The notes under the pieces were generated by a model. It was not told the origin of the DNA, did not search any database, and saw nothing but the letters and a program-made list of their open reading frames with translations. 36,050 nt of DNA from Nostoc sp. WHI (GTDB lineage Bacteria > Cyanobacteriota > Cyanobacteriia > Cyanobacteriales > Nostocaceae): NCBI RefSeq assembly GCF_015714725.1, contig NZ_WBKM01000316.1, forward strand, positions 1 to 36,050, read 5' to 3'. The position numbers were made by a program, and so were the translations under genes. Of this stretch, positions 16,198 to 23,624 are shown piece by piece. Each line of letters starts with the position of its first letter. Within the stretch, counting starts at the first letter, position 1.

Positions 16198-16848
16198 TCA
16201 CACCTCCTTTTGCTGAAACTGGCTTAATAACCAAGTTCCAACTTGAGATTGATTCATTTCACGACTACGGCGTAAGGCTTCTTCTATAATAGACATCGCC
16301 AGTCCGGGAAATACCTGAGATTCTTGGATACGTTTGCTGCCTTGATCTACGATCGCATAAGCAATAATTTGGGCATTTTGGACATCCACTACCCAATATT
16401 CAGCAATACCCAACTCTTCATAGAGCGATCGCTTTGTACCCAAGTCATCCAGCAAAGATGTTTTCGCAATCTCAATCACCAAATCTGGTGCAGGATACCG
16501 ATCAAGGTTGATAATTCCAGTACCTGCTGGGATAGTTTGGGCGCGTTCTCTGAGGTAATACGCCACATCGGGTTGACAGTCCTGGACTCCAGTTTTACGA
16601 AAGGTGGTTGTGTCTAAACCTGTGGCTGGAATTCCTTTCAGTGCTGCAAATAGAGTCACTGCGAAAATAATTACAACATGGTCTTTACCATGATCAAAAC
16701 TAACTGGTGCCATCTCCAGCCTCATGTGTCCCTTGTAGTAGTAACTCTTTGCCTTCTCGTTGAGCAAGTTAGCGATCGCTTGCTCATACTCTTGCCAAGA
16801 AGCATAAATCCATGTATCTGTCGGTAACTGGGTCTGAGTTTCACTCAT
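16198..16848 (-). CDS. Uma2 family (DUF820) PD-(D/E)XK-type protein
   Basis: 216 residues. The Uma2/DUF820 core is visible: CQPDVAYYLRE, APDLVIEIAKTSLLDDLGTK, and YEELGIAEYWVVDVQNAQI. The acidic pair in DLVIE with the following Lys/Thr region corresponds to the restriction-endonuclease-like catalytic core. These proteins exist in dozens of copies in Nostoc-type genomes and are of unproven function; nuclease activity is inferred from the fold. A second member lies at 31271-32017. The gene stands alone on the minus strand. Confidence 0.88.
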   Translation of the reverse strand: MSETQTQLPTDTWIYASWQEYEQAIANLLNEKAKSYYYKGHMRLEMAPVSFDHGKDHVVIIFAVTLFAALKGIPATGLDTTTFRKTGVQDCQPDVAYYLRERAQTIPAGTGIINLDRYPAPDLVIEIAKTSLLDDLGTKRSLYEELGIAEYWVVDVQNAQIIAYAIVDQGSKRIQESQVFPGLAMSIIEEALRRSREMNQSQVGTWLLSQFQQKEV

Positions 16849-16956
16849 TATCTAACCCTTGTGCCAGTAATCTATATCTCTTGTCACTCAAATTCTAAAC
16901 TTATAGCTCAACTCTTTAACCTCTGAAGCCAAATGTTCCAGTTCTGATTTAATTTC

Positions 16957-16990
16957 CCCCCCTTCTTAAGGGGGGTTAGGGGGGATCAAA
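16957..16990. repeat. left flanking repeat of the DUF559 cassette
   Basis: C6-TTCTTAA-G6-TTA-G6-ATCAAA. It is an inverted, near-identical copy of 17363-17395 and is itself palindromic (C6/G6), so it can form a terminator-like hairpin. The last codons and stop of the DUF559 gene lie inside it. Confidence 0.75.
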
Positions 16991-17352
16991 CCCTGTATCT
17001 GCTCACACACACTATCAAACTGATTTAAAACTTGGCTATTTGTAAACCTGATAACCTTTAAACCATAGCCCTCCAGAATATGAGTTCTCTCTATGTCATA
17101 ATCTTGAGCTTGATCTGTAAAATGACTATCCCCATCAATTTCTATCACTAGTTTTAAAATGGGACAGTAGAAATCAACGATGAAATGATTAATTGTCCGT
17201 TGTCTCAAAAGGCGAAATTCAAAGGTTCTCAGATATCTATACCAAAGCTTCTTTTCTGCTAGGGTCATGTTTTTGCGAAGTTCTTTTGCTCTTTCCCCAA
17301 GCTTTGGATTGTAGGGTAAATGGAAATCGCTATTATTGAGGTTTTTGGTCAT
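16966..17352 (-). CDS. DUF559 (very-short-patch-repair-like) endonuclease domain protein
   Basis: 128 residues forming a single DUF559 domain. RAKELRKNMTLAEKKLWYR is followed by FRLLRQRTINHFIVDFYCP, the core KLVIEIDGDSH with its acidic pair, then DIERTHILEGYGLKVIRFTN. The fold is related to very-short-patch-repair endonucleases (PD-(D/E)XK). DUF559 genes are scattered singly through cyanobacterial genomes and their targets are unknown. The gene is tightly framed by inverted repeats: the ATG is 10 bp from the right copy and the C-terminal IPPNPP plus stop are encoded by the left copy. This suggests that gene and repeats move or spread together. Confidence 0.88.
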   Translation of the reverse strand: MTKNLNNSDFHLPYNPKLGERAKELRKNMTLAEKKLWYRYLRTFEFRLLRQRTINHFIVDFYCPILKLVIEIDGDSHFTDQAQDYDIERTHILEGYGLKVIRFTNSQVLNQFDSVCEQIQGLIPPNPP

Positions 17353-17362
17353 AGTTTATAGT

Positions 17363-17395
17363 TTTGATCCCCCCTGCCCCCCTTAAAAAGGGGGG
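17363..17395. repeat. right flanking repeat of the DUF559 cassette
   Basis: TTTGATC6-TG-C6-TTAAAAA-G6, the inverted partner of 16957-16990, differing by a few bases in the spacers. It lies directly upstream of the DUF559 start codon. Confidence 0.75.
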
Positions 17396-17430
17396 TAATA
17401 TAATAGGTTGATACTTTTTCACCTAAGAGT

Positions 17431-17595
17431 TTAGTTTCTGGTTCCCAGTGCTTCCTCTAACGCTTTGCGAACATTAGCTAGAGTAGGCAAATCCGTTTTT
17501 TCTATTCGTGCTTTTGCAGTTCTTGGAGGTAGGTTTCTAAGGGATTCATCAGTGTATTTCTTTGCTTGCCATACTGGAAGCTCTATAATTAGAGG
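17431..17595 (-). pseudogene. remnant of a small gene without start codon
   Basis: A minus-strand frame is open from a stop at 17596-17598 down to TAA at 17431. It reads LIIELPVWQAKKYTDESLRN, then LPPRTAKARIEKTDLPTLA, then NVRKALEEALGTRN. Composition and periodicity look like genuine protein, but there is no ATG, GTG or TTG start. It is either a 5'-truncated gene or one with a lost start. The family is not recognised. It adjoins the DUF559 cassette. Confidence 0.4.
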
Positions 17596-17770
17596 CTAAT
17601 TCTCAGGATGCCCCTTTCACAGTAGTTATACACAATCTCTTGTAAAGAAACCTTGAAATATCAAGAGTCTACTAAATTCTTTAGCTTCGACTCCTGAAAT
17701 ATTACGAATTTAGCTCAAATTTCAGACTGCTGAACCTTAAACTTCAAGATTAAAATTCACAATGTCAAGC

Positions 17771-17980
17771 TTTGAACTCGGAACTTCGACCTTTTTGCTT
17801 GAACGTTGAGCCTCTGAACTCGGAACTTCGACCTTTTTGCTCGAACGTTGAGCCTCTGAACTCGGAACTTCGACCTTTTTGCTCGAACGTTTAAGCTTTG
17901 AACTCGGAGCTTCGACCTTTTTGCTCGAACGTTCAGGCTTTGAACTCGGAGCTTCGACCTTTTTGCTCGAACGTTCAGGC
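17771..17980. repeat. minisatellite: five tandem 42-bp units
   Basis: Five head-to-tail copies of a 42-bp unit whose core reads GAACTCGGAACTTCGACC followed by TTTTTGCTCGAACGTT. Copies differ at a few sites, with GGAGCTTC versus GGAACTTC separating the last two from the first three. Because 42 is a multiple of three, a minus-strand frame (17757-18005) stays open and would encode five copies of SLNVRAKRSKLRVQ. That very basic peptide has no flanking conserved domain, so the stretch is read as non-coding, probably variable in copy number between strains. Confidence 0.75.
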
Positions 17981-18040
17981 TTTGAGCTTTAAACTTGCAC
18001 TTCAACGATGCAATTGATCAGCTATTCTCTACGGCGCTAT

Positions 18041-18502
18041 CTATTGAGACTTGATTTTGCGATTTCTACGGGCAAACCGTTGCCCCATTTCTTCAACCAT
18101 TGAATTTAAACCTGTCCCCTGACCACTGGCTTTAGCATAGTTATATACTTGCAACGCGGCTGCATAAGCTTCGCTGCCCACAGTTAAGGCGGTATCATCT
18201 AGCAAATCTTGCAACTGCATCAACGATAACAATAATGGATACAACGCTTCAAATAACTGTACATCTTTCCGCATCTCCTCTAGGTCAAACGATCGCGGCA
18301 AAAACTCTGGGTTCTGTGTCGCCACCTCTAATGCAATGCTTACAAAGGCCCGACTCTTATCTCCCATCTTGGGTAAAGCTTTTCAGTCGTCTGCACTCAA
18401 ATCAACTAAAAATGGTAAGTTTTCTTTAATTGTGGCAATCGCTTGCAACACAGCAGCTTTCTGTGGTTGTGCCAGTATTGCACTAATTGGGGTCGTAGAC
18501 AT
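18041..18502 (-). pseudogene. conserved helical protein gene with one in-frame TGA
   Basis: From ATG 18502 the frame reads MSTTPISAILAQPQKAA and on to VDLSADD. It then meets TGA at 18385-18383 (codon 40) and continues without any shift as KALPKMGDKSRAFVSIALEV to the TAA at 18041. The whole would be 153 residues, largely alpha-helical. The 108-residue open frame starting at the internal ATG (18367) is only the part after the stop. A single C-to-T change of CGA would explain the TGA. Reinitiation at the internal ATG, readthrough, or a recent loss are all possible. No family with known function is recognised. Confidence 0.65.
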
Positions 18503-18583
18503 AAGAATGACTCTCTAGTATGTTTCTTAAATCTAGAGTTTCCATATATACAACTCAAATTTACATTTACAGAGCAAAGCTGG

Positions 18584-20890
18584 TCATCGTAACAAGGACT
18601 GATTAGGTGTTAACTGGCTCTCAAAACGGCTGTAAACAACTTGGGTTGGATACCAAGAAGAAAACCAGTATAAATCTTGAATAACTTTGCAAGAATTACT
18701 CGCATCTGTCAATTCAAAGTGAACCAGAGCTAAATTATTCAATCCAACTACTTCTCGCCCTTCCTGAAACCAGCGATATTTCCACAATATCAAAGGTTGT
18801 AACCATTTCCATTTGGCATTTTCGGCTCGTTTCCAAGGAGCTATCAACGATAATATATCTGCTGTGCAGTCAGAAGTCTGAGCGCTTTGTCGAGGTATCC
18901 ACTCCAGCACACAATGCCAATCAGAGTTAGTCAGCAGTTGCGGGTTACGGTGTAATTGTCTGGCAGAAATTTCTACCATTTTGGCTGGATTAATCCACCC
19001 CGTCCAATGTCGCGTCTTTTCTGGTAGCAGCCAATCTTTCAATCGTGTATGAATTAGCTGCGTTAGCGTTTCTTCATTCTTCAATGCACTAGCGGTTAAC
19101 TGCACCAATACAGACTGCAATTTGGAATGAGTGCGTGCATAAGACAGGCGAGCAACAGAACTGTAATGAATATCTCCAGATAGAATAATGATTTGTTGAC
19201 GTTCCTCAAACAAGGTAGTTAAGAATTTCGCCAGTGCTTCAGTATTAATATTCCAAGCATCGCCAACATCCGTTGAAAAAACTTTTTCCTGTTGCAAATG
19301 CCAGTGGTGAATCCAATCAATCACTTGTGATCCAAATACATTTGTCGGCGCAATCACAAATGTGGTTTGAATCTGAGTTTGTTCAGCTATTTGTTGTAAA
19401 GGCGAAACTAATTGTTGCTCAAAGGCTTTTGGGCATAGCAGCATCGCTGGCGCAATTGGTTTTTGATCGGCTGGATAACCGCGCCAAGTGCGTGTATCAA
19501 GCACAATTACTTCATGGCGATCGCTCCGAACTGTATAATGCCAAGTAAGTGCTTCAGGATGTCGATCTAGAATGAATACTGAACCATCTTGGACAAAAGT
19601 AGGTAAGTCTGTGTGTGGATCGTTGGCTGGCATACCTACATAACGAGCGATCGCTTGATCAGCCTTGGCATCCGTTCCTTGAGAAGCTGACCAAGCTTGT
19701 GCAGCCGCTAGCAGTTTTTCCCCAGGTTGACCGGCTGTAAATTGCCCTGGTGTATTGCCCCACCCTTGAAACACCGTGTAAGCTAACAGAGCATTTTGGA
19801 CTATTCTTCGCCCTAAGGGACGCCCTAAAACTCGCAAACACCAAGCTTGGTTTAGGTTCCAGTCATCACTAACATCATGGTCATCAAAGATGGTGTACAT
19901 GGGAATATTGGCAAGGGCGCGGCGCACTTTCCAAAGGGTATAGGTGAATTGCCGCAAATGCTGCACTGTTTGGTTCCAATTCTTGATAGCATGGCGATCG
20001 CGTGTTACTTCGTGTCCTTTAGGAAATGCGACAGGCCAACACACTGGCGACCAAGCTAGTAAATAAGTAGCGTAATACTCGCCGAGACTGAGAAGATGAC
20101 TATTGATTTTCTCAGGTTTATTATGTAACCCTGCGGTCAGCCCAGCTTGATTAGTCGCAACATCAGCCCGTTTTCCAGGGGGTAGCTGCTGGGGAGTGCA
20201 GTACGCTCCATTCACAGGAAGTTGTTCTTCCCAACCCAAGAGGGCATCACCAAGAGTACTGGCAACCCACAACGACGGATCTGCTACATCATCGCCGTAA
20301 ATTTGATCTCCTGTGAGAAACAGCTGGTGAGGGCGGTGTTGGGGTTGATTCGCTGATTTCTCAATTAAGCAGTCAAGAATCGGCAGTGCATCAAACCCAT
20401 GACCATGAGGTTTACGGCAGGAAGCATGGACAATTTGCAAATCTTGAAGGCGATTTGGCGGTAGAACAAAAGTTGGTTTTTGATGATCAAAGTAGCTGAT
20501 GCTGACTGTGGGAGAGGAGTTTGAGCATAATGCTTGTTGCATTTGCAGGGTTTGGTCAGCAACAGTAAACTGAAGGTCGTATGCATAGATGCGTAGGCGT
20601 AGCCCGCCGCAGGCATCGCTAGTTAGGCGATGCCCAACTGTAGACCGAGCCGTTATCGCAACTATATGAAGATACTTACCCAGAGCAACGGTAGAGCGTT
20701 CCCCCTCCAATAAACAATTTCCTAGTGCTTGACCATCATCTGTTGTGTTATAAACCTTGAGTTCTACCTGACAAGATTGTTTTAGTGCTACCCATACCGT
20801 CACTGACTCTGGTTCAGTATGTTTGAGGATTGGCCCCGCTAAAATCAGTGGCAGTTCTTGTAAAAACTCGTCCCCAACTTGATACTTCAT
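18584..20890 (-). CDS. large PhoD-like metallophosphatase
   Basis: 768 residues. An N-terminal beta-domain (about 10-110) with LILAGPILKHTEPESVTVWV precedes the metallophosphatase core. In the core, VHASCRKPHGHGFDALP, LFLTGDQIYGDDVADPSLW (about 190-208), YTIFDDHDVSDDWN, VIVLDTRTWRGYPAD and IILSGDIHYSSVARLSY provide the Asp/His/Asn metal ligands. PhoD enzymes are calcium-dependent phosphodiesterases/monoesterases and are normally exported by Tat. No signal peptide is present here, so this large cyanobacterial version is probably cytosolic or its export is not by a classical route. Residues about 90-101 come from a dispersed repeat inserted in frame. The gene is monocistronic. Confidence 0.88.
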   Translation of the reverse strand: MKYQVGDEFLQELPLILAGPILKHTEPESVTVWVALKQSCQVELKVYNTTDDGQALGNCLLEGERSTVALGKYLHIVAITARSTVGHRLTSDACGGLRLRIYAYDLQFTVADQTLQMQQALCSNSSPTVSISYFDHQKPTFVLPPNRLQDLQIVHASCRKPHGHGFDALPILDCLIEKSANQPQHRPHQLFLTGDQIYGDDVADPSLWVASTLGDALLGWEEQLPVNGAYCTPQQLPPGKRADVATNQAGLTAGLHNKPEKINSHLLSLGEYYATYLLAWSPVCWPVAFPKGHEVTRDRHAIKNWNQTVQHLRQFTYTLWKVRRALANIPMYTIFDDHDVSDDWNLNQAWCLRVLGRPLGRRIVQNALLAYTVFQGWGNTPGQFTAGQPGEKLLAAAQAWSASQGTDAKADQAIARYVGMPANDPHTDLPTFVQDGSVFILDRHPEALTWHYTVRSDRHEVIVLDTRTWRGYPADQKPIAPAMLLCPKAFEQQLVSPLQQIAEQTQIQTTFVIAPTNVFGSQVIDWIHHWHLQQEKVFSTDVGDAWNINTEALAKFLTTLFEERQQIIILSGDIHYSSVARLSYARTHSKLQSVLVQLTASALKNEETLTQLIHTRLKDWLLPEKTRHWTGWINPAKMVEISARQLHRNPQLLTNSDWHCVLEWIPRQSAQTSDCTADILSLIAPWKRAENAKWKWLQPLILWKYRWFQEGREVVGLNNLALVHFELTDASNSCKVIQDLYWFSSWYPTQVVYSRFESQLTPNQSLLR
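20591..20620. repeat. dispersed repeat translated inside the PhoD-like gene
   Basis: GCGTAGGCGTAGCCCGCCGC plus AGGCATCGCT, the same element class as at 4962 and 32181. On the minus strand it encodes SDACGGLRLR (about residues 91-100), joining two normal beta-domain segments without breaking the frame. Confidence 0.65.
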
Positions 20891-21215
20891 TGCAAACAGT
20901 TGACAAAGTGGTGGTGTTTTAGATTATGTTGCTTTATTTCTAAAATAGCAGCTAAGAAGTTTGCTCCGTGTAATCTAACTATTAGCTGTGATTATCTGTC
21001 CAGTATAGAAAATCCGTTGCGATCGCTCAACTTGAGTACAACCGTAAGTAGCCGTCGCAATTTGGAAATCCTTTTTAAACTCCGTAGGTACTTTAAAATT
21101 CAAGTTGGTTATTTCCCCTGGTTTGGGCTTCTCCAAGTTATTTTTTGTTTCGTTAATACTAGGGGGTTCACCTTTTCTTGGTTTGCGAGACTCCCATCTC
21201 CCACATCTGTAAGCT

Positions 21216-21237
21216 CCGTTACGTTTTCGCGTAACGG
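21216..21237. repeat. hairpin CCGTTACG-6-CGTAACGG
   Basis: A perfect 8-bp stem (21216-21223 with 21230-21237) and six-base loop. It is probably part of a dispersed repeat rather than a terminator, since no T run follows. Confidence 0.5.
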
Positions 21238-21569
21238 ATAAATGTAGAATTCATTCAACGAGAGTTTAATGGAGTCCCAAAACAGCAACAGGGAGAGTAA
21301 TAGGTCTTTGAAGCGAATATCACAAAATGGTTTGTTGTGTTGGTAGGTGCAAGCAACTAGAGACAGATAACTCATTGACCAGAAAGTTAAGGAAACTCTG
21401 ATGTTAAGAATGCTCAAGTTGACAGATATTTTTTAGTTAATTAATCGTTGATTGACTTAAGGAAGACTAACTTTTGTAACAAGATTGTATCCAGCAAAGG
21501 CAACAGTCTATTTTGATGTTTCTTTTCAATTTTGTAACTAACTGTAGCCGTAGTGAATGTAGCAAGACA

Positions 21570-21583
21570 GTACCGCATCATAC
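21570..21583. promoter_or_regulatory. NtcA-type site GTA-N8-TAC upstream of devB
   Basis: GTACCGCATCATAC fits the NtcA consensus exactly and lies about 437 bp before the devB ATG. In Anabaena devBCA is known to be NtcA-dependent with a distant transcript start. No clear TAN3T box lies at the ideal distance, and one such site per few kb is expected by chance. Confidence 0.35.
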
Positions 21584-21600
21584 CAATTTGATATTTTGTC

Positions 21601-21626
21601 TAGAGACGCGACATATCACGTCTCTA
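21601..21626. repeat. TAGAGACG...CGTCTCTA palindrome
   Basis: An 8-bp perfect stem (21601-21608 with 21619-21626) of the common Nostoc palindrome class. It is related to the element at 16122-16165. Confidence 0.6.
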
Positions 21627-22019
21627 CATCTAGATTCATACTGCTTGTTAATTCTGCTAACTCCCATTGCACTCATGTCTCAATAATACTCAGAGTTATT
21701 GAATAGCCAGCTACTATAGTGCTTCTTAGTTTCAATATAGACCTAACCCCAACCTTTTAAAAGCAAGGGAAGGGGAGTAAGTAAGCTTCAAAACCTTTCT
21801 CCTAAAAAGAGAGAAGTCAAAGTGTATTGCATACAAACAAGAAGCACTGTAGAAAACACCATTTTGCAAAGCCATAGTGTTGAGCATTCATCACACAATG
21901 GATTTTAAGCCATACTCAGCTGTAAACCACTGTTGTTTGTCCTAAACGGCTGGCTGTTGATTAAAAACCCTTTTATTTTTACTTCCATCAGCACAATTCA
22001 GGTAAACGGGCAACATACT

Positions 22020-23444
22020 ATGTCAAGGGTGACTGAAAAGCCAAAGCCAAGTGAGCAGAAACTTAATAGTGAACAACCTAAGATTTGGTGGGGTATCGCT
22101 GTAGCTGTGCCAGTAGTAATCGCCGCAGGCATACTAGGTACAGCCAAAATCGAGCAGCTGAGAAAACTAACTACATCCGTGCCCGTAATGCCATCTGCCA
22201 ATAGCATTAGTGCTGTGGGGCGTTTGGAACCGCGAGGCGAAGTTGTTAAATTATCCGCCCCATCCTCAGGATTAGCACCATCCTCACGAATTCAGCAACT
22301 TTTGGTGAGAGAGGGTGAACAGGTAAAGCAAGGTCAAATTGTGGCAATTTTGGACAACCGCGATACCCAAATAGCCGGACTAGAAGAGGCAAAAGCCAAA
22401 GTGCAAGAAGCGCGGGCGAATTTAGCGCAAGTTAGAGCCGGATCTCCAAGAGATATTCAAGCCCAAAGAGCAGTTATTGCTCGCCTCCAAGCGCAGTTAG
22501 TTGGGGAAAGGAATGCTCAACAAGCGATGATTACGCGGATTGCAGCTCAGTTAAGTGGGGATAAACTTGTCCAACAAGCAACCGTGAATCGCCTAGAAGC
22601 TGAACTTAGTGGGCAAAGAGAAGTTCTGAGAGCAACGCTTACACGTATCCGAGCCGAACAGCGCAATGCCCAAGTCGATGCCGGACGCTATGATTATTTA
22701 TATAGAGAAGGTGCTATTTCTCAGCAAGAGCGGGACAGAAGACGCTTGAGCGCAGTAAGTTCTAATCAACAAGTTGCTGAAAGCCAAGCTACGCTGAAGC
22801 AGACATTGGCAATTCTACGACAGCAAATTGCCGAGGCTAGAGCTAACCAAATCCAAAATTTAGCAGTTTTGCAACAGCAGCTAATCGAAGCCAAAGTTAA
22901 CCGTGATAAAACTGTGGCAACTTTGCAAAGACAAATCGATGAAGAAAAGGCCAAACTGAGCAGAATTTTGGACGTTAGTCCTACCGATGTGCAAATAGCA
23001 CAAGCCCAAGTTAGTAATGCGATCGCAAATATCAGAAGAGCCGAAGCAGAACTAAGATTAAGCTACGTTCAAGCACCAATCGCCGGAGAGATTTTAAAAG
23101 TTTACACCAAGTCAGGCGAAGCCATAAGTTCAAATGGCATTGCTGAAATTGGCCAAACCAGCCAAATGTTTGTGATTGCTGAAATCCCCGAAGACAGTAT
23201 TGGTAAAGTTCGTATCGGTCAAAATGCCACTATCAACAGTGACAATGGAGCATTTAGCAGCGAATTAAAGGGAACTGTCACGGAAATTGGCAGAAAAATT
23301 GGTAAAAAAGATGTGTTGAGTACAGATCCAGCAGCAGACGTGGATGCCAGAGTCGTAGAAGTGAAAATTGCTCTATCTCCAGAAGATAGCCAGAAAGTTT
23401 CAGGTTTAACTTACGCTAAAGTTGTCGTCGAAATTAATAACTAA
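22020..23444 (+). CDS. devB: HlyD/DevB-type periplasmic adaptor of the DevBCA exporter
   Basis: 474 residues from ATG 22020. One membrane anchor (about 30-48, WWGIAVAVPVVIAAGIL) precedes SISAVGRLEPRGEVVKLSAP and the first half of a lipoyl-like domain (VREGEQVKQGQIVAILD). A long alpha-helical hairpin full of Ala, Gln, Leu and Arg spans about 120-345. The second lipoyl half follows (YVQAPIAGEILKVYTKSGE), then beta-barrel segments. DevB links the inner-membrane DevC/DevA pump to a TolC-like outer-membrane channel (HgdD in Anabaena), which exports heterocyst glycolipids. The open frame begins at 21933, but those residues are unlike DevB. devC follows after 180 bp. Confidence 0.92.
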   Translation: MSRVTEKPKPSEQKLNSEQPKIWWGIAVAVPVVIAAGILGTAKIEQLRKLTTSVPVMPSANSISAVGRLEPRGEVVKLSAPSSGLAPSSRIQQLLVREGEQVKQGQIVAILDNRDTQIAGLEEAKAKVQEARANLAQVRAGSPRDIQAQRAVIARLQAQLVGERNAQQAMITRIAAQLSGDKLVQQATVNRLEAELSGQREVLRATLTRIRAEQRNAQVDAGRYDYLYREGAISQQERDRRRLSAVSSNQQVAESQATLKQTLAILRQQIAEARANQIQNLAVLQQQLIEAKVNRDKTVATLQRQIDEEKAKLSRILDVSPTDVQIAQAQVSNAIANIRRAEAELRLSYVQAPIAGEILKVYTKSGEAISSNGIAEIGQTSQMFVIAEIPEDSIGKVRIGQNATINSDNGAFSSELKGTVTEIGRKIGKKDVLSTDPAADVDARVVEVKIALSPEDSQKVSGLTYAKVVVEINN

Positions 23445-23500
23445 GCAACCCATAATTAAGCAGTAAGACCAACTTAGTATAGACCACATTCTCATATTAT

Positions 23501-23540
23501 TCTCTGCGACTCTGCGCCTCTGCGTGATAAAAAAAGATGT
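23501..23540. repeat. CTCTGCG-unit repeat between devB and devC
   Basis: Short CTCTGCGACTCTGCGCCTC run with repeated TCTGCG units, a common Nostoc intergenic repeat. It lies within the devBCA transcript region. Confidence 0.45.
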
Positions 23541-23624
23541 GGATTATCCCCTAACAATAGCCGTAAATTAGCTGCTTTCTCAACTTAAAACTTTCTACAA
23601 ATAATGTTTTATCCCACTTAAAAA

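Larger units (their letters stand above)
17353..17770. other. spacer between the DUF559 cassette and the minisatellite
   Basis: Apart from the right flanking repeat and the gene remnant at 17431-17595, nothing is recognised. The last 100 bases are AT-rich and lead into the 42-bp repeat array. Confidence 0.4.
20891..22019. other. long devB leader and intergenic region
   Basis: 1.1 kb without a convincing gene; open frames here cross repeats and match nothing. Contents: a GGTTCACC...GGTTTGCGAGACTCCC stretch (about 21168-21196) of a Nostoc-type dispersed repeat, a CCGTTACG/CGTAACGG hairpin, an NtcA-like site, a TAGAGACG palindrome, and a decayed CCTAACCCC...AAGGGAAGGGG repeat near 21745-21780. 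The devBCA promoter is expected here. Confidence 0.55.

Noticed and set aside
16956..17396. C6/G6 repeats as part of a CRISPR array
   Set aside because: Only two copies, inverted rather than direct, and they frame a single gene.
17757..18005. 82-residue open frame of repeated SLNVRAKRSKLRVQ units
   Set aside because: It is the translation of a 42-bp minisatellite; no flanking domain, extreme basic composition, and openness follows from a unit length divisible by three.
20879..21241. 120-residue plus-strand frame
   Set aside because: It overlaps the PhoD start antisense and crosses the same repeat; codon pattern does not look coding.
21109..21417. 102-residue minus-strand frame upstream of devB
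   Set aside because: Much of it is encoded by a dispersed repeat and a palindrome; the peptide lacks domain features.
21555..21572. GTAGCAAGACAGTAC as a second NtcA site
   Set aside because: Spacing between GTA and TAC is nine, not eight.
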